64,000 nt of DNA from positions 9,439 through 73,438 of the forward strand of contig JANLYQ010000065.1 in the NCBI GenBank assembly GCA_031365725.1, given 5' to 3'. Below the pieces are notes generated by a model, which was given only the letters and a program-made list of their open reading frames with translations, was not told the DNA's origin and made no database searches. The translations under genes and the position numbers were made by a program. Each line of letters starts with the position of its first letter. Position 1 is the stretch's first letter. Source of the DNA: JANLYQ01 sp031365725 (lineage in GTDB: Bacteria; Actinomycetota; Actinomycetes; JACCUZ01). This document shows, piece by piece, positions 19,662-28,735 of this stretch.

Positions 19662-20078
19662 TCACATCTCCTCGAGGGCCAGGCCCGCGGTGAACGAGTT
19701 CCATGCGCTCTCCGCGGGCGTGCCCACCTCGAACCACACCACCTTGCCGGGCCCAGCCATGCGCTGGTCGGTGCCCCAGCGCAGGCTCAGCCGGTCGAGC
19801 AGTCGGAGGCCGCGACCGGTGGCGGAGTCGACGGCGAAGCCGTGCACCCGGGGCAGCATCGGCGACGCGTCGGACACCTCGATGCGGGCCACCTCACCGC
19901 GGTCGTAGACCGAGATGACCATCGGCGTACGCGCGTGGAGCACGGCGTTGGTCACCACCTCGGACACCAGGAGCACGACCGTGTCGACGTCGCAGCTGCT
20001 GTGCTCGAGCTCGGTCCGGGTGAAGCGACGGGCCACGCTGACGCTCTCGGTCGACGCCGGCAGCTCGAGGTTGGTCAC
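19662..20078 (-). CDS. HATPase-domain anti-sigma-factor kinase (RsbW/SpoIIAB-like)
   Basis: This 138-residue protein is a single GHKL ATPase domain. The N-box LLVSEVVTNAVLHA binds Mg-ATP. VEVSDASPMLPR-like residues form the G1 region, and TGRGLRLLDRLSLRWG forms the G2 lid. Such stand-alone kinases bind a sigma factor or phosphorylate a STAS antagonist. A phosphatase with the opposing activity lies two genes downstream. Its start overlaps the plsC-like stop by 4 bases. Confidence 0.9.
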   Translation of the reverse strand: MTNLELPASTESVSVARRFTRTELEHSSCDVDTVVLLVSEVVTNAVLHARTPMVISVYDRGEVARIEVSDASPMLPRVHGFAVDSATGRGLRLLDRLSLRWGTDQRMAGPGKVVWFEVGTPAESAWNSFTAGLALEEM

Positions 20079-20860
20079 CGGACCCGCCCGGCGTCGCGCA
20101 CCCGTTTGGCCTCGGCCAACCGTGCCCGCAGCTCGTCACGATCCATCTTCAGCGCCTCGTCCGGGGTGGGGGCCGTGCCGCCGAGTCGAGAGGTCTGCCA
20201 CCAGCCGTCGTCAGCACCGCGTGGGCGGTCGGGGTAGGCCTCCTGCGCGTCGTGCAGCATCGACTCCATGGTCGCTCGCACCGAGGCCGAGATCGCAGCC
20301 ACGTCGCCGCCGTCGGGCACCGCCACGGGCTCCCCCACCCACACCGAGATCGGCACCCGGTGCCGGCCGAGCCGCTTGGGCAGGCCCTTGGTCCAGACGC
20401 GCTGGGAGCCCCAGACGATCGTGGGCAGCACCGGTACGCCGGCTTCCATGGCCATCCTGATCGCGCCGGCCTTGAAGTCCTTGAGCTCGAAGGACCTGCT
20501 GATCGTGGCTTCCGGGAACACCCCGACGATCTCACCGCCGCGCAGCGCCTGGACCGCGCTGCGGTACGAGCCGGCACCCGCGTCGCGGTCGACCGGGATG
20601 TGGTGCATCCCGCGCATCAACGGGCCGCTCACCCGGTGAGTGAAGACCTCCTGCTTGGCCATGAACCGGACCAGCCGCCCGGACGGGTGGGCCGCCAGGC
20701 CGGCATAGGTGAAATCGAGGTAGCCGACATGGTTGATGACCATCACCGCGCCACCGGCGCGCGGAACGTTGCCGGTGCCCCGCAGGTCGAACCGGATGCC
20801 CTGCGCCTTGAACAGCGCACGCGCGGTGCTGACCACAGCGGGGTAGAGCAGCTCGGGCAC
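20075..20860 (-). CDS. plsC: 1-acyl-sn-glycerol-3-phosphate acyltransferase (PlsC family)
   Basis: This 261-residue membrane-associated enzyme acylates lysophosphatidate in phospholipid synthesis. The acyltransferase box NHVGYLDF matches the family H-x4-D motif. The second box is FPEATISRSFELKDFKAGA, in place of the common FPEGTRS. VPVLPTIVWGSQRVWTKG follows the usual VPVxPV pattern. The C-terminal 50 residues are a polar extension. It overlaps the HATPase gene by 4 bases but is functionally separate. A lipid-modifying acyltransferase other than strict PlsC cannot be excluded. Confidence 0.88.
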   Translation of the reverse strand: MPELLYPAVVSTARALFKAQGIRFDLRGTGNVPRAGGAVMVINHVGYLDFTYAGLAAHPSGRLVRFMAKQEVFTHRVSGPLMRGMHHIPVDRDAGAGSYRSAVQALRGGEIVGVFPEATISRSFELKDFKAGAIRMAMEAGVPVLPTIVWGSQRVWTKGLPKRLGRHRVPISVWVGEPVAVPDGGDVAAISASVRATMESMLHDAQEAYPDRPRGADDGWWQTSRLGGTAPTPDEALKMDRDELRARLAEAKRVRDAGRVR

Positions 20861-20883
20861 GGGACGAATCTACCGTCCTGGAC

Positions 20884-22794
20884 TCAGCGGCTGACGTCCA
20901 GCGCGCGGAGAAGCTGGTCGACCGATGTCTCGACCTCACCATCACCGTCGAGCACGACGTCGGCGTTCTCCGGCGGCTCGTAGCCCTGACCGACACCGGT
21001 CATGTTCGGCAGCGTGCCCGCCTTGGCCTTGGCGTAGAGACCCTTGGGGTCTCGGGCGACGACCACGTCGGCGGGGGTGTCCACCCAGGCCTCGATGAAG
21101 TCGCCCTCGTCGAACAGCGCTTTGGCCGCCCGCCGGTCACCGCGGAACGGAGAGACGAGCGAGACGACAACGATCAGCCCGGCGTCCAGCATGAGCTTGG
21201 CGGTCTCGGCCACCCGGCGGACGTTCTCGGCGCGGTCCTCCGGGGTGAAGCCGAGGTCCTTGTTCAGCCCGGTGCGCACGCCGTCACCGTCGAGCACGTA
21301 GGTGTGCATGCCGAGGCCGTGCAACGTGCGCTCGAGCGCATCGGCGATGGTCGACTTGCCTGCGCCGGGGAGGCCCGTGAGCCAGAGCACCTTCGGCCTC
21401 TGGTTCTTCAGCGTCGCGCGAGCTGTCCGGTCGACGCTGAACGCGTGCGGTGTGACGTTGTGTGCGCGGCGCAAGGCGTGCCGGACCAGGCCGGCTGCCA
21501 CGGTGTCGCGGCTGACGCGCTCGACGAGCAGGAATCCGCCGGTGTCACGGTTGAGTGAGTAGGGGTCGAGTGGCACCGCCGTGTCGGTTGCGATCTCGAC
21601 CAGGCCGATGTCGTTCATCTTCAAGGTCCGCGCGGCCATCTCCTCACCGGAAACGACGTCGCGCCGGTTACGGATAGCGGTCACGACCGCAGGTACCGCG
21701 AGCGAGCCCGCCAGCAGAAGGTAGGAGCGGCCGTGCCGCAGCTCTTCCTCGCCGGTCCACACCAGGTCGACGGCGAAAGCGGTGGCCGGCCGCGGGAAGT
21801 GCTCCTCGGCCAGGCCCTCGCCGGGCGCGACGACGAGGTCGCCTCGGGTGAGGTCGGTCTCGGTCTGCAGGGTGAGGACCACCGCCTGATCGGCACGGGC
21901 CGACTCGACGTCGACGCCGTCGATCAGCACCCGGTCGACGGTGGTGGTGGCGCCGCGCGCGTTGACGACCACCTTGTCACCGGGCCGGACCGTGCCCGAG
22001 ACCACGGTGCCGGCGTAGCCGCGGAAGTCGTCGGCGCGCACGACGTACTGCACGGGAAGGCGGAAGGGTGCCGCGGCGTGGTCCTCGATCTGCGACGGAC
22101 GCCACGCGGTCAGGGCCTCGAGCACGGTGGGTCCGTGGAACCAGGACATCCGCTCGGATCGCTCGATGACGTTGTCACCGGTCAGCGCACTGACCGGGAT
22201 GACCACGACATCGTCCAGGTCGAAGCGCGCCGCAGCCGAGCGGATGTCGCCCGCGAAGCCTTCGAACGCGACGTGGGAGAAGTCGACGGCGTCCATCTTG
22301 TTGATGGCGACGATGACCGTGCGCACACCCATCAGCGCGCACACGGTGAGGTGGCGGTGGGTCTGCGCCCGGATGCCGCGAGCGGCATCGACCAGCAGGA
22401 TGGCGATGTCGGCTGTGGAGGCAGCGACCGACATGTTGCGGGTGTACTGCTCGTGGCCTGGGGCGTCGGCGATGATCGCCCGCCGGCCCGAAGGCAGGTA
22501 GAGGTGCCGGTAGGCGACGTCGATGGTGATGCCCTGCTCGTGCTCGGCCTCGAGACCATCGGTGAGCATCGAGTAGTCGATCTCGCCCTGCGGGATCGTC
22601 GAACCGCTGCGCCGGGTGTTGCGGGCGTAGTCGAGGATGTCGTCCGGGACGCTGTCGGTCTCGGCCAGCAGCCGACCGATCAGGGTCGACTTGCCGTCGT
22701 CGACCGATCCGCACGCGACGACGCGCACGATGGGGTGCTCGGCGAGGGCCACGAGGGCGGCGTCGTCGGTCGAGAAGTCGGTGGTCGTGGTCAT
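20884..22794 (-). CDS. cysNC: Bifunctional sulfate adenylyltransferase subunit 1 / adenylylsulfate kinase (CysNC)
   Basis: This 636-residue fusion activates sulfate. The CysN GTPase part (about 20-445) has GSVDDGKSTLIGRL (G1), DAPGHEQYTRN (G3) and INKMDAVDF (G4), followed by EF-Tu-like beta-barrel domains. The CysC APS kinase part (about 465-636) has LTGLPGAGKSTIADAL (Walker A), DGDGVRTGLNKDLGF and NMTGVGQGYEPP. The products are APS and then PAPS. The ATG overlaps the cysD stop by one base, and the CysD-CysNC complex is expected. Sulfite made from these products downstream is a substrate for the ComA-type enzyme at 44,390. Confidence 0.96.
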   Translation of the reverse strand: MTTTTDFSTDDAALVALAEHPIVRVVACGSVDDGKSTLIGRLLAETDSVPDDILDYARNTRRSGSTIPQGEIDYSMLTDGLEAEHEQGITIDVAYRHLYLPSGRRAIIADAPGHEQYTRNMSVAASTADIAILLVDAARGIRAQTHRHLTVCALMGVRTVIVAINKMDAVDFSHVAFEGFAGDIRSAAARFDLDDVVVIPVSALTGDNVIERSERMSWFHGPTVLEALTAWRPSQIEDHAAAPFRLPVQYVVRADDFRGYAGTVVSGTVRPGDKVVVNARGATTTVDRVLIDGVDVESARADQAVVLTLQTETDLTRGDLVVAPGEGLAEEHFPRPATAFAVDLVWTGEEELRHGRSYLLLAGSLAVPAVVTAIRNRRDVVSGEEMAARTLKMNDIGLVEIATDTAVPLDPYSLNRDTGGFLLVERVSRDTVAAGLVRHALRRAHNVTPHAFSVDRTARATLKNQRPKVLWLTGLPGAGKSTIADALERTLHGLGMHTYVLDGDGVRTGLNKDLGFTPEDRAENVRRVAETAKLMLDAGLIVVVSLVSPFRGDRRAAKALFDEGDFIEAWVDTPADVVVARDPKGLYAKAKAGTLPNMTGVGQGYEPPENADVVLDGDGEVETSVDQLLRALDVSR

Positions 22795-23729
22795 CAGAAG
22801 TATCCCTCGGTCTTCTTGCTCTCCATCGAGCCGCCGCCCTCACCGTCGATGAGACGACCGGAACGCTCGGACCGTCGATCGACAAGCATCTCCGCCAGCA
22901 GGTCGTCCATGGTGTCGGCGGTCGACTCGACCGCCGCGGTCAACGGGTAGCAGCCCAGCGTGCGGAACCGGACGTTGCGCATCTCCGGGGTCTCGCCGTC
23001 GCGCAAGGGGTAACGATCGTCGTCGATCATGATCAGCTGTCCGTCCCGGTCAACGACCGGGCGCGGCTTGGCGAAGTACAGCGGGACGACCTCGATCTGC
23101 TCTTGCTTGACGTAGCGCCACACATCGAGCTCGGTCCAGTTCGACATCGGGAACACCCGCATCGTCTGGCCCTCGGAGAGCTGGGTGTTGGCGGTGCGCC
23201 AGAACTCCGGGCGCTGCTTGCGCGGCTCCCAGCGATGACCCGGTTCGCGGAGGGAGAAGACCCGTTCCTTGGCCCGCGAACGCTCCTCGTCACGACGAGC
23301 CCCGCCGAAGGCGGCGTCGTAGGCACCTGCGTCGAGGGCCTGGCGCAGGGCGACGGTCTTCATGATCCGGGTGTACTCGTGGGTGCCGTGCGTGAAGGGC
23401 GTCACGCCCTCGGCAACGCCGTCGGGGTTGGTGTGCACCCGGAGGTCCAGTCCCAGCTCGGCAGCCACGCGGTCCCGGAACGCGATCATCTCGCGGAACT
23501 TCCAGGTGGTGTCGATGTGCAAGACCGGGAACGGCACCTTGCTCGGCGCGAACGCCTTGACGGCGAGGTGGAGCAGCACCGAGGAGTCCTTGCCGATGCT
23601 GTAGAGCATCACCGGACGGCGGAACGCACCGGCCGCCTCACGGAAGACGTGGATGGCTTCGGCCTCGAGCGCGTCCAGGACGGGGTCAGGGGCTTGCACC
23701 GACTCGACCGACGGTGTGCTGGCAGACAT
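22794..23729 (-). CDS. cysD: Sulfate adenylyltransferase subunit 2
   Basis: CysD is the adenylyl-transferring subunit that makes APS from sulfate and ATP. It has 311 residues starting at MSASTPSVESVQAPDP. The PP-loop is seen in PVMLYSIGKDSSVLLHLAVKAF, and FGGARRDEERSRAKERVFS and FPMSNWTELDVWRYV are family signatures. It is the first gene of a two-gene cysD-cysNC operon. The 253-base region upstream is shared with the divergent TetR gene, and no known riboswitch was recognised there. Confidence 0.96.
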   Translation of the reverse strand: MSASTPSVESVQAPDPVLDALEAEAIHVFREAAGAFRRPVMLYSIGKDSSVLLHLAVKAFAPSKVPFPVLHIDTTWKFREMIAFRDRVAAELGLDLRVHTNPDGVAEGVTPFTHGTHEYTRIMKTVALRQALDAGAYDAAFGGARRDEERSRAKERVFSLREPGHRWEPRKQRPEFWRTANTQLSEGQTMRVFPMSNWTELDVWRYVKQEQIEVVPLYFAKPRPVVDRDGQLIMIDDDRYPLRDGETPEMRNVRFRTLGCYPLTAAVESTADTMDDLLAEMLVDRRSERSGRLIDGEGGGSMESKKTEGYF

Positions 23730-23972
23730 GCGAAGGGGAACCTCTCGACGGGACGGAGGCGCCATTCTGCCCGGTCCGGCGCCGGGTTGCCCCATCAGCG
23801 TCGGCGCACGTCACCCGTGCGTACCAGTCGTCCTACCCAGCGTGCGCCGTTGCTCGGCGTTCTGCGCCGGACACCTGATGTTCACCTCCCCCTCGTCGAC
23901 ACCCGATCTGCCCTCACGTACGGTTCGGAGTACGACACCGTTTCGTTCTGGTGTTCCCCCGTCACGACCTCC

Positions 23973-23977
23973 GGAGG
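23973..23977 (+). promoter_or_regulatory. Ribosome-binding site fixing the TetR start
   Basis: GGAGG ends 5 bases before GTG 23983. This makes that codon a better start than GTG 23977, which overlaps the site, or ATG 23878 upstream. Confidence 0.6.
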
Positions 23978-23982
23978 TGTCT

Positions 23983-24615
23983 GTGGTCCGTCCGGCCCAG
24001 GACACCGCCATCTCGACCGCCACGCTCTCGCTGCTGGCAGAGGTCGGCTATGACTGCATGACGATGGACGCTGTCGCCGCGCGCGCAAGGGCGAGCAAGG
24101 CGACCATCTACCGGCACTGGCCGGGCAAACGCGAGCTGGTGCTGCACGCACTGCGCAGCCGAGCCGCCGGCTGCACTGCCGACGTGGACGCCGGGTCGCT
24201 CCGGGACGACCTCGTCCACGCGTTGACCGCGGCGTCCCGCACCGACGACTGCGACGAGGGGCGGCTGATGGCGGGTGTCATGCGCGCCATGCGCGAGTCA
24301 TCCGAGCTCACGGCCTGCATGCGCGACCAGGTGTTCGAGCGCAAGCACCAGGTCGTGCGCGCGGTCGTCGCGCGGGCGGTTGCCCGGGGCGAGCTGGCCG
24401 AAGGTGCCTCGGCCGAGGTCGCCACCGAAGTCGCCGGCGCCTTGTGGGTGCAGCGCGTCCTGCTTGTCGGTGCCCCGGTGGACGATGCCTTTGTCGTGCA
24501 CGTGGTCGACGACGTCCTGATCCCGCTTCTCGTCGGCGCCACCGGCCCGACACCTGACCCGTCAGCGGCACACCGGCCGACTGGCACCCCCTGCGAACAC
24601 GAGGAGTCACCGTGA
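23983..24615 (+). CDS. TetR/AcrR family transcriptional repressor
   Basis: The protein has 210 residues from GTG 23983. The helix-turn-helix is in ISTATLSLLAEVGYDCMTMDAVAARARASKATIYRHWPGKREL (about 8-52), the typical TetR signature including TIYRHWPGK. The C-terminal ligand-binding half is helical, with a DUF-type TetR_C pattern. Its stop overlaps the GTG start of the MFS exporter (GTGA), so it most likely represses that exporter and responds to its substrate. The divergent cysD is a less likely target. Confidence 0.9.
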   Translation: MVRPAQDTAISTATLSLLAEVGYDCMTMDAVAARARASKATIYRHWPGKRELVLHALRSRAAGCTADVDAGSLRDDLVHALTAASRTDDCDEGRLMAGVMRAMRESSELTACMRDQVFERKHQVVRAVVARAVARGELAEGASAEVATEVAGALWVQRVLLVGAPVDDAFVVHVVDDVLIPLLVGATGPTPDPSAAHRPTGTPCEHEESP

Positions 24616-25997
24616 CCGAGCCCCTGTCCCCCGCAGGAGCCAGCATCACCGAGGCGGCCGCCGACCACGGTGGCCCCGGGCTGGACCCCAAGCGCTGGCT
24701 CGCCCTCGGCATCATCGCCGTGGCTCAGTTGATGATCATCCTGGACGCCTCGATCGTGAACATCGCGTTGCCCTCGGCACAGCAGGACCTCGGCATCAGC
24801 GACGCCGACCGCCAGTGGGTGGTCACCGCCTACACGCTGGCCTTCGGCGGGCTGCTGCTGCTCGGCGGCAGGATCGCCGACTTCGTCGGGCGCAAACGGA
24901 TGTTCCTCGTCGGGCTGTTCGGCTTCGCGATCGCCTCTGCCCTCGGTGGCATCGCCGGGAATGCCGCGCTGCTGTTCGCCGCTCGCGGCCTGCAAGGAGC
25001 CTTCGCCGCCCTGCTGGCCCCGTCGGCCTTGTCACTGATCACCGTGATGTTCACCCAGCCCAAGGAGCGGGCTCGCGCGTTCGGGGTGTTCGGCGCCGTG
25101 AGCGGCGGGGGCGCGGCGATCGGGCTGCTGGTCGGCGGCGTGCTCACCGAGTACGCGTCGTGGCGCTGGTGCCTCGGGGTCAACGTGCCCATCGCGCTCG
25201 TCACTGCGCTTGCCGCCATACCCGTGGTGAAGGAGAGCAAGGCGATGGGAGACACCAAGTACGACATCCCGGGTGCCCTGCTCGCCACGCTCGGGCTCGT
25301 CTCGCTCGTCTACGGGTTCACCCAGGCCGCGAAGCTGAAGAACCCGGGCAAGAGCACCGAGGTGCTCGGTTGGACAGCGGGATCCACCGTGTCGTTCCTC
25401 GTGGCCGCGGTGGTCCTGCTCACCGCCTTCGTCGCCTGGGAGATGCGTGCCCAGCACCCGCTGCTGCCGCTGCGCATCGTCCTCGACCGCAACCGCGGCG
25501 GATCATTCCTCACGTTCCTCTTCATGGGCGCCGGGCTCTTCGCGATGTTCCTCTTCCTCACCTACTACTTCCAGCTCAACCTCGGCTACAGCCCCCTCAA
25601 GTCCGGGTTCGCCTTCCTGCCCTTCAGCCTGGGCATCATCGTCAGCGCTGGTGTCGTCTCGCAGCTGCTCCCGAAGGTCGGCCCGAAACCGCTGATCGTC
25701 CCCGGCCTGATCATGGCCGTGGTCGGCATGACGCTGCTGACCCGTATCGACCAGGACACCTCCTACCTCACTCATGTCCTCCCGTCACTGATCATCATGA
25801 GCGTGGGACTGGCCGGGGTGTTCATCCCGGCCTCCAGCACCGCGCTGTTCGGCATCAGCCAGCACGACGCCGGCGTGGCCAGCGCCTTGCTGAACACCTC
25901 ACAGCAGGTCGGCGGCTCCCTCGGGCTCGCCCTGCTGAACACGCTGTACGCCGGCTCGGTCACCTCGTTCAAACCGACAACAAGCTCTCGCCGGTGA
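24612..25997 (+). CDS. MFS transporter, DHA2 family, frameshifted near its 3' end
   Basis: The GTG start overlaps the TetR stop. The frame encodes 461 residues with about 13 membrane segments of the 14-segment DHA2 drug-exporter family. LDASIVNIALPSAQQDL is the family's first-helix motif, GGRIADFVGRKRMFLVG is motif A, and GAVSGGGAAIGLLVGGVLTEYASWRW is motif C. Translation leaves the conserved frame near 25,970 after LYAGSVTSF and stops after eight unrelated residues. The missing final helix and tail are encoded in another frame (next entry). Either the protein has lost its last helix or the base sequence has an error. Confidence 0.8.
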   Translation: MTEPLSPAGASITEAAADHGGPGLDPKRWLALGIIAVAQLMIILDASIVNIALPSAQQDLGISDADRQWVVTAYTLAFGGLLLLGGRIADFVGRKRMFLVGLFGFAIASALGGIAGNAALLFAARGLQGAFAALLAPSALSLITVMFTQPKERARAFGVFGAVSGGGAAIGLLVGGVLTEYASWRWCLGVNVPIALVTALAAIPVVKESKAMGDTKYDIPGALLATLGLVSLVYGFTQAAKLKNPGKSTEVLGWTAGSTVSFLVAAVVLLTAFVAWEMRAQHPLLPLRIVLDRNRGGSFLTFLFMGAGLFAMFLFLTYYFQLNLGYSPLKSGFAFLPFSLGIIVSAGVVSQLLPKVGPKPLIVPGLIMAVVGMTLLTRIDQDTSYLTHVLPSLIIMSVGLAGVFIPASSTALFGISQHDAGVASALLNTSQQVGGSLGLALLNTLYAGSVTSFKPTTSSRR

Positions 25998-26164
25998 AGT
26001 CCGCCTTCGGCGAGCAGCCCCCGTCGAGCGCGCTGATCCACGGCTACCACACCTCGTTCGCGGCAGGTGCCATCCTGCTCACGATCGCCTTGGTGGTGGC
26101 ACTGACGTTCATCAATGCGAAGAAGGAGCAGCTCCCCGCCGAAGCCGCACTGGCCACAGCCTGA
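25970..26164 (+). pseudogene. Displaced 3' end of the DHA2 transporter gene (frameshift)
   Basis: The frame beginning near 25,970 reads QTDNKLSPVKSAFGEQPP, then LIHGYHTSFAAGAILLTIALVVALTFI, and ends AEAALATA. This is a standard DHA2 periplasmic loop, last transmembrane helix and tail. It continues the upstream frame only after a net shift of one base lost or two gained around TCGTTCAAACC. There is no independent start codon or ribosome-binding site. Pseudogene, sequencing error and programmed shift are all open. Confidence 0.75.
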
Positions 26165-26208
26165 GCGACCCGCGGCACGCCTGGGGGTGGACCGGTCGGC
26201 TACACCTG

Positions 26209-27147
26209 TCAGACCGTCGGCTGGTCCACCCTGAGCACGATCTTGCCGCGGACGTGGCCCTCCTCGGAGAGCCGGTGGGCCTTGGCCGCCTCGTCCAGCG
26301 GCAGCTCGTGGGCGATCTCCACCTTCAGCGATCCATCAGCCACCATGGCGACGAGCTCGCTGAGCTGGGCGCTGTCCGGGCGCACGAAGACGTAGCGCCC
26401 GCCCATGCCGAGGACTGTGCCCGGGTCGATGATCGACACGATCCGCGCCGGGTCCTTCACCAACGACGGCGACCCCGCCAGGGCCGCACCGCCGATCAGG
26501 TCCAGGACCGCGTCGACACCGTCGGGGGCCAGCGCTCGGACTGCCTCGGCAAGGCCATCGCCGTAGGTCACCGGTTCTGCACCGAGCGAGCGCAGATAGT
26601 CGTGGTTGCCTTGGCCGGCGGTGCCGATGACGCGGGCACCGCGGCCCACGGCGAGCTGCACCGCGAGGCCGCCGACCCCGCCGGCAGCAGCATGGATGAG
26701 CACCGTGTCACCGCTCGAGACCATGGCCGCGTCCAGCGCCTGGCGGGCGGTCAGTCCGGCTAGGGGCAGGCCGCCAGCCGCTGTCCAGCTGACCCCGGCC
26801 GGCTTGGGCGCGAGCGCGCGCAGCGGGGCGGGCACCAGCTCGGCGTACGTGCCGTGCTGGAGCTCGTCCCGGCGCACATAGCCCAAGACCTCGTCACCGA
26901 CGGCGTACTCCGTCACGGCCGGGCCGACCTGCTCGACGACACCCGCGAGGTCCCAGCCGAGCACGAGCGGGAAGTGGCTGGGGAAGGCGCCTTGGAGATA
27001 GCCCGCGCGCACCTTCGTGTCGACGGGGTTGACCCCGGCGGCTTGCACCCGCACCAGCACGGTGTCGGGGCCGACCAGCGGCTCGGGCAGATCCTGCAGG
27101 GACATGACGTCGGCGTCGCCGTAGGTCGTGATCGCAATGGCTCTCAT
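26209..27147 (-). CDS. NADP-dependent quinone oxidoreductase-like protein (MDR superfamily)
   Basis: The 312-residue protein is a zinc-free medium-chain dehydrogenase/reductase. MRAIAITTYGDADVMSLQDLPEP begins the GroES-like domain. The Rossmann fold has DTVLIHAAAGGVGGLAVQLAVGRGARVIGTA, in which AAAGGVG is the quinone-oxidoreductase variant of the nucleotide motif. No Cys/His zinc set is present. It probably reduces a quinone or enone with NADPH, and the substrate is unknown. It is convergent with the MFS gene. Confidence 0.88.
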   Translation of the reverse strand: MRAIAITTYGDADVMSLQDLPEPLVGPDTVLVRVQAAGVNPVDTKVRAGYLQGAFPSHFPLVLGWDLAGVVEQVGPAVTEYAVGDEVLGYVRRDELQHGTYAELVPAPLRALAPKPAGVSWTAAGGLPLAGLTARQALDAAMVSSGDTVLIHAAAGGVGGLAVQLAVGRGARVIGTAGQGNHDYLRSLGAEPVTYGDGLAEAVRALAPDGVDAVLDLIGGAALAGSPSLVKDPARIVSIIDPGTVLGMGGRYVFVRPDSAQLSELVAMVADGSLKVEIAHELPLDEAAKAHRLSEEGHVRGKIVLRVDQPTV

Positions 27148-27201
27148 GTGTCAGGGGTACCCCCACGCGGGCATCGCCACGCCTGCCGAGAGGATGTCGC
27201 C

Positions 27202-28734
27202 GTGACCTCACGGGTGGCGGTAGCTGCTCCGAACGCCCTCGCCGCAGAGGCCGCCCTTCGCGTGGCGGCCGAGGGCGGCGGCGCTGTTGACGCCGCCGTC
27301 GCCGCTGCGATGGTGACGATGGTGACCGAGCCCGGCATCGTCTCGCTCGCCGGGGGAGCCTTCGTCACCGTGTGGTCGCCAGCCGCGGACGATGCCGTCA
27401 CGGTCGACGGGGGCGTGGCGATGCCCGGTCTCGGCGCCGAGGGCTCCGACGCCCGTGACGTGAGCTGCTGGGAGATCGACACCGACTATGGCGGCGGGGT
27501 CCGGATGACGGTCGGGCCCGGCTCGGTGGCGGTCCCCGGCGCGCTGGCTGCGCTGGACCTGGCCCAGGCGACGTACGGCGTGCTGCCCTGGCGCGAGCTC
27601 GTCGCACCGGCGATCGATGCGGCCCGGGACGGCTGGCCGATGGGCTCTGCGTCGGGCCACTATCTGCCGCACGTGCGCGAGTCGGTATTCGGCTGGGACC
27701 CGGCCACCGCCGCTGGCTTGCGCCGGACCGACGGGGCCTGGCTCGAGGCGGGCGACGTGATGGTCGTGCCTGACCTCGCCGACACGCTGTCCCTGATCGC
27801 CCGGGACGGCGCCCGGACGATGTACACCGGTCAGCTGGGCGCCCAGGTCGCCACCGACCAGCGTGAGCGCGGCGGTGTGATCACGGCCGGCGACCTGTCG
27901 GTCTATCGCGCGATGGTGCGGCCGGCGCTGCGGATGCGCCTTGGTGACTGGGACCTGCGCACGAACCCGCCGCCCTCGATCGGTGGGCCGGTGCTCGCGG
28001 CGATGCTGGCCCGGGCCGCCGACCTGCCGTCCGGGGCCGGCTCGGTGGTCGCGGCTCAGCACGACGTGCTGCGCTTGAGGCGCGCCTTGCTGGACCCGAC
28101 CGGGTCCGCCGAGGCGCGGGCAGCCGCGGGCGCGCAGCTGTTGGCCGAGGTGGCTCGTCTGCCCCCGGGTGGCGGTCACCTGTCGCCGAGCACTGCACAC
28201 GTGTCCGTGGTCGACGCCGACGGCACTGCCTGCGCGATCACCACGTCCTACGGCTACGGATCAGGTGTGACGGTGCCGGGCACCGGGCTGTGGTTGAACA
28301 ACTGTCTCGGCGAGCACGAGCTCAACCGCGGCCCGCGCCCGGCGCCGGGAGACCGTCTGCCGAGCAACATGGCACCGACGGTCGCTCGGCGGCGCGACGG
28401 CGCGGTGCTCGCTGTCGGGAGCCCGGGCGCGGATCGGATCACGTCTGCCCTCCTGCAGGTGCTCCTGGCCCTCGCGACCGACGGTGCGCCGTTGCAGGAC
28501 GCCGTCGACCGGCCGCGGGTCCACGTCCACCTCGACGACGACGGGTCCGCCCGGGTCGATGCCGAGGCCGACGTACGTCTCGGGGCCGAGACCGTCGACG
28601 GCCTCGCCGTGCGCCGTCACCCACGGCACGCGATGTACTTCGGCGGGGTGGCGGCGGCCATGCGTGCAGCAGACGGGAAGCTCGAGAGCGCCGCCGACCC
28701 GAGGCGGGCCGGCGTCGCCCTCGTCTCCCCCTGA
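27202..28734 (+). CDS. Gamma-glutamyltransferase family protein (Ntn hydrolase)
   Basis: The protein has 510 residues from GTG 27202, preceded by GAGAGGA. The N-terminal large-subunit region has NALAAEAALRVAAEGGGAVDAAVAAAM and GIVSLAGGAF. The autoprocessing and nucleophile Thr is expected in LSPSTAHVSVVDADG, where the T before AHVSVVD aligns with the small-subunit N-terminus. SYGYGSG and NNCLGEHELN follow, in place of the usual NSxFGSG and NNMMDDF. No signal peptide is seen, so a cytoplasmic role with glutathione-, mycothiol-like or other gamma-glutamyl substrates is possible. Confidence 0.88.
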   Translation: MTSRVAVAAPNALAAEAALRVAAEGGGAVDAAVAAAMVTMVTEPGIVSLAGGAFVTVWSPAADDAVTVDGGVAMPGLGAEGSDARDVSCWEIDTDYGGGVRMTVGPGSVAVPGALAALDLAQATYGVLPWRELVAPAIDAARDGWPMGSASGHYLPHVRESVFGWDPATAAGLRRTDGAWLEAGDVMVVPDLADTLSLIARDGARTMYTGQLGAQVATDQRERGGVITAGDLSVYRAMVRPALRMRLGDWDLRTNPPPSIGGPVLAAMLARAADLPSGAGSVVAAQHDVLRLRRALLDPTGSAEARAAAGAQLLAEVARLPPGGGHLSPSTAHVSVVDADGTACAITTSYGYGSGVTVPGTGLWLNNCLGEHELNRGPRPAPGDRLPSNMAPTVARRRDGAVLAVGSPGADRITSALLQVLLALATDGAPLQDAVDRPRVHVHLDDDGSARVDAEADVRLGAETVDGLAVRRHPRHAMYFGGVAAAMRAADGKLESAADPRRAGVALVSP

Positions 28735-28735
28735 C

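Noticed and set aside
23730..23982. Sulfur-related riboswitch upstream of cysD
   Set aside because: No recognisable conserved core of SAM or other riboswitches was found in the 253-base region.
26185..26231. Inverted repeat GGGTGGACC/GGTCCACCC as a terminator between the MFS and oxidoreductase genes
   Set aside because: The loop is 29 bases and the right arm lies inside the oxidoreductase coding region, so it is more likely chance.
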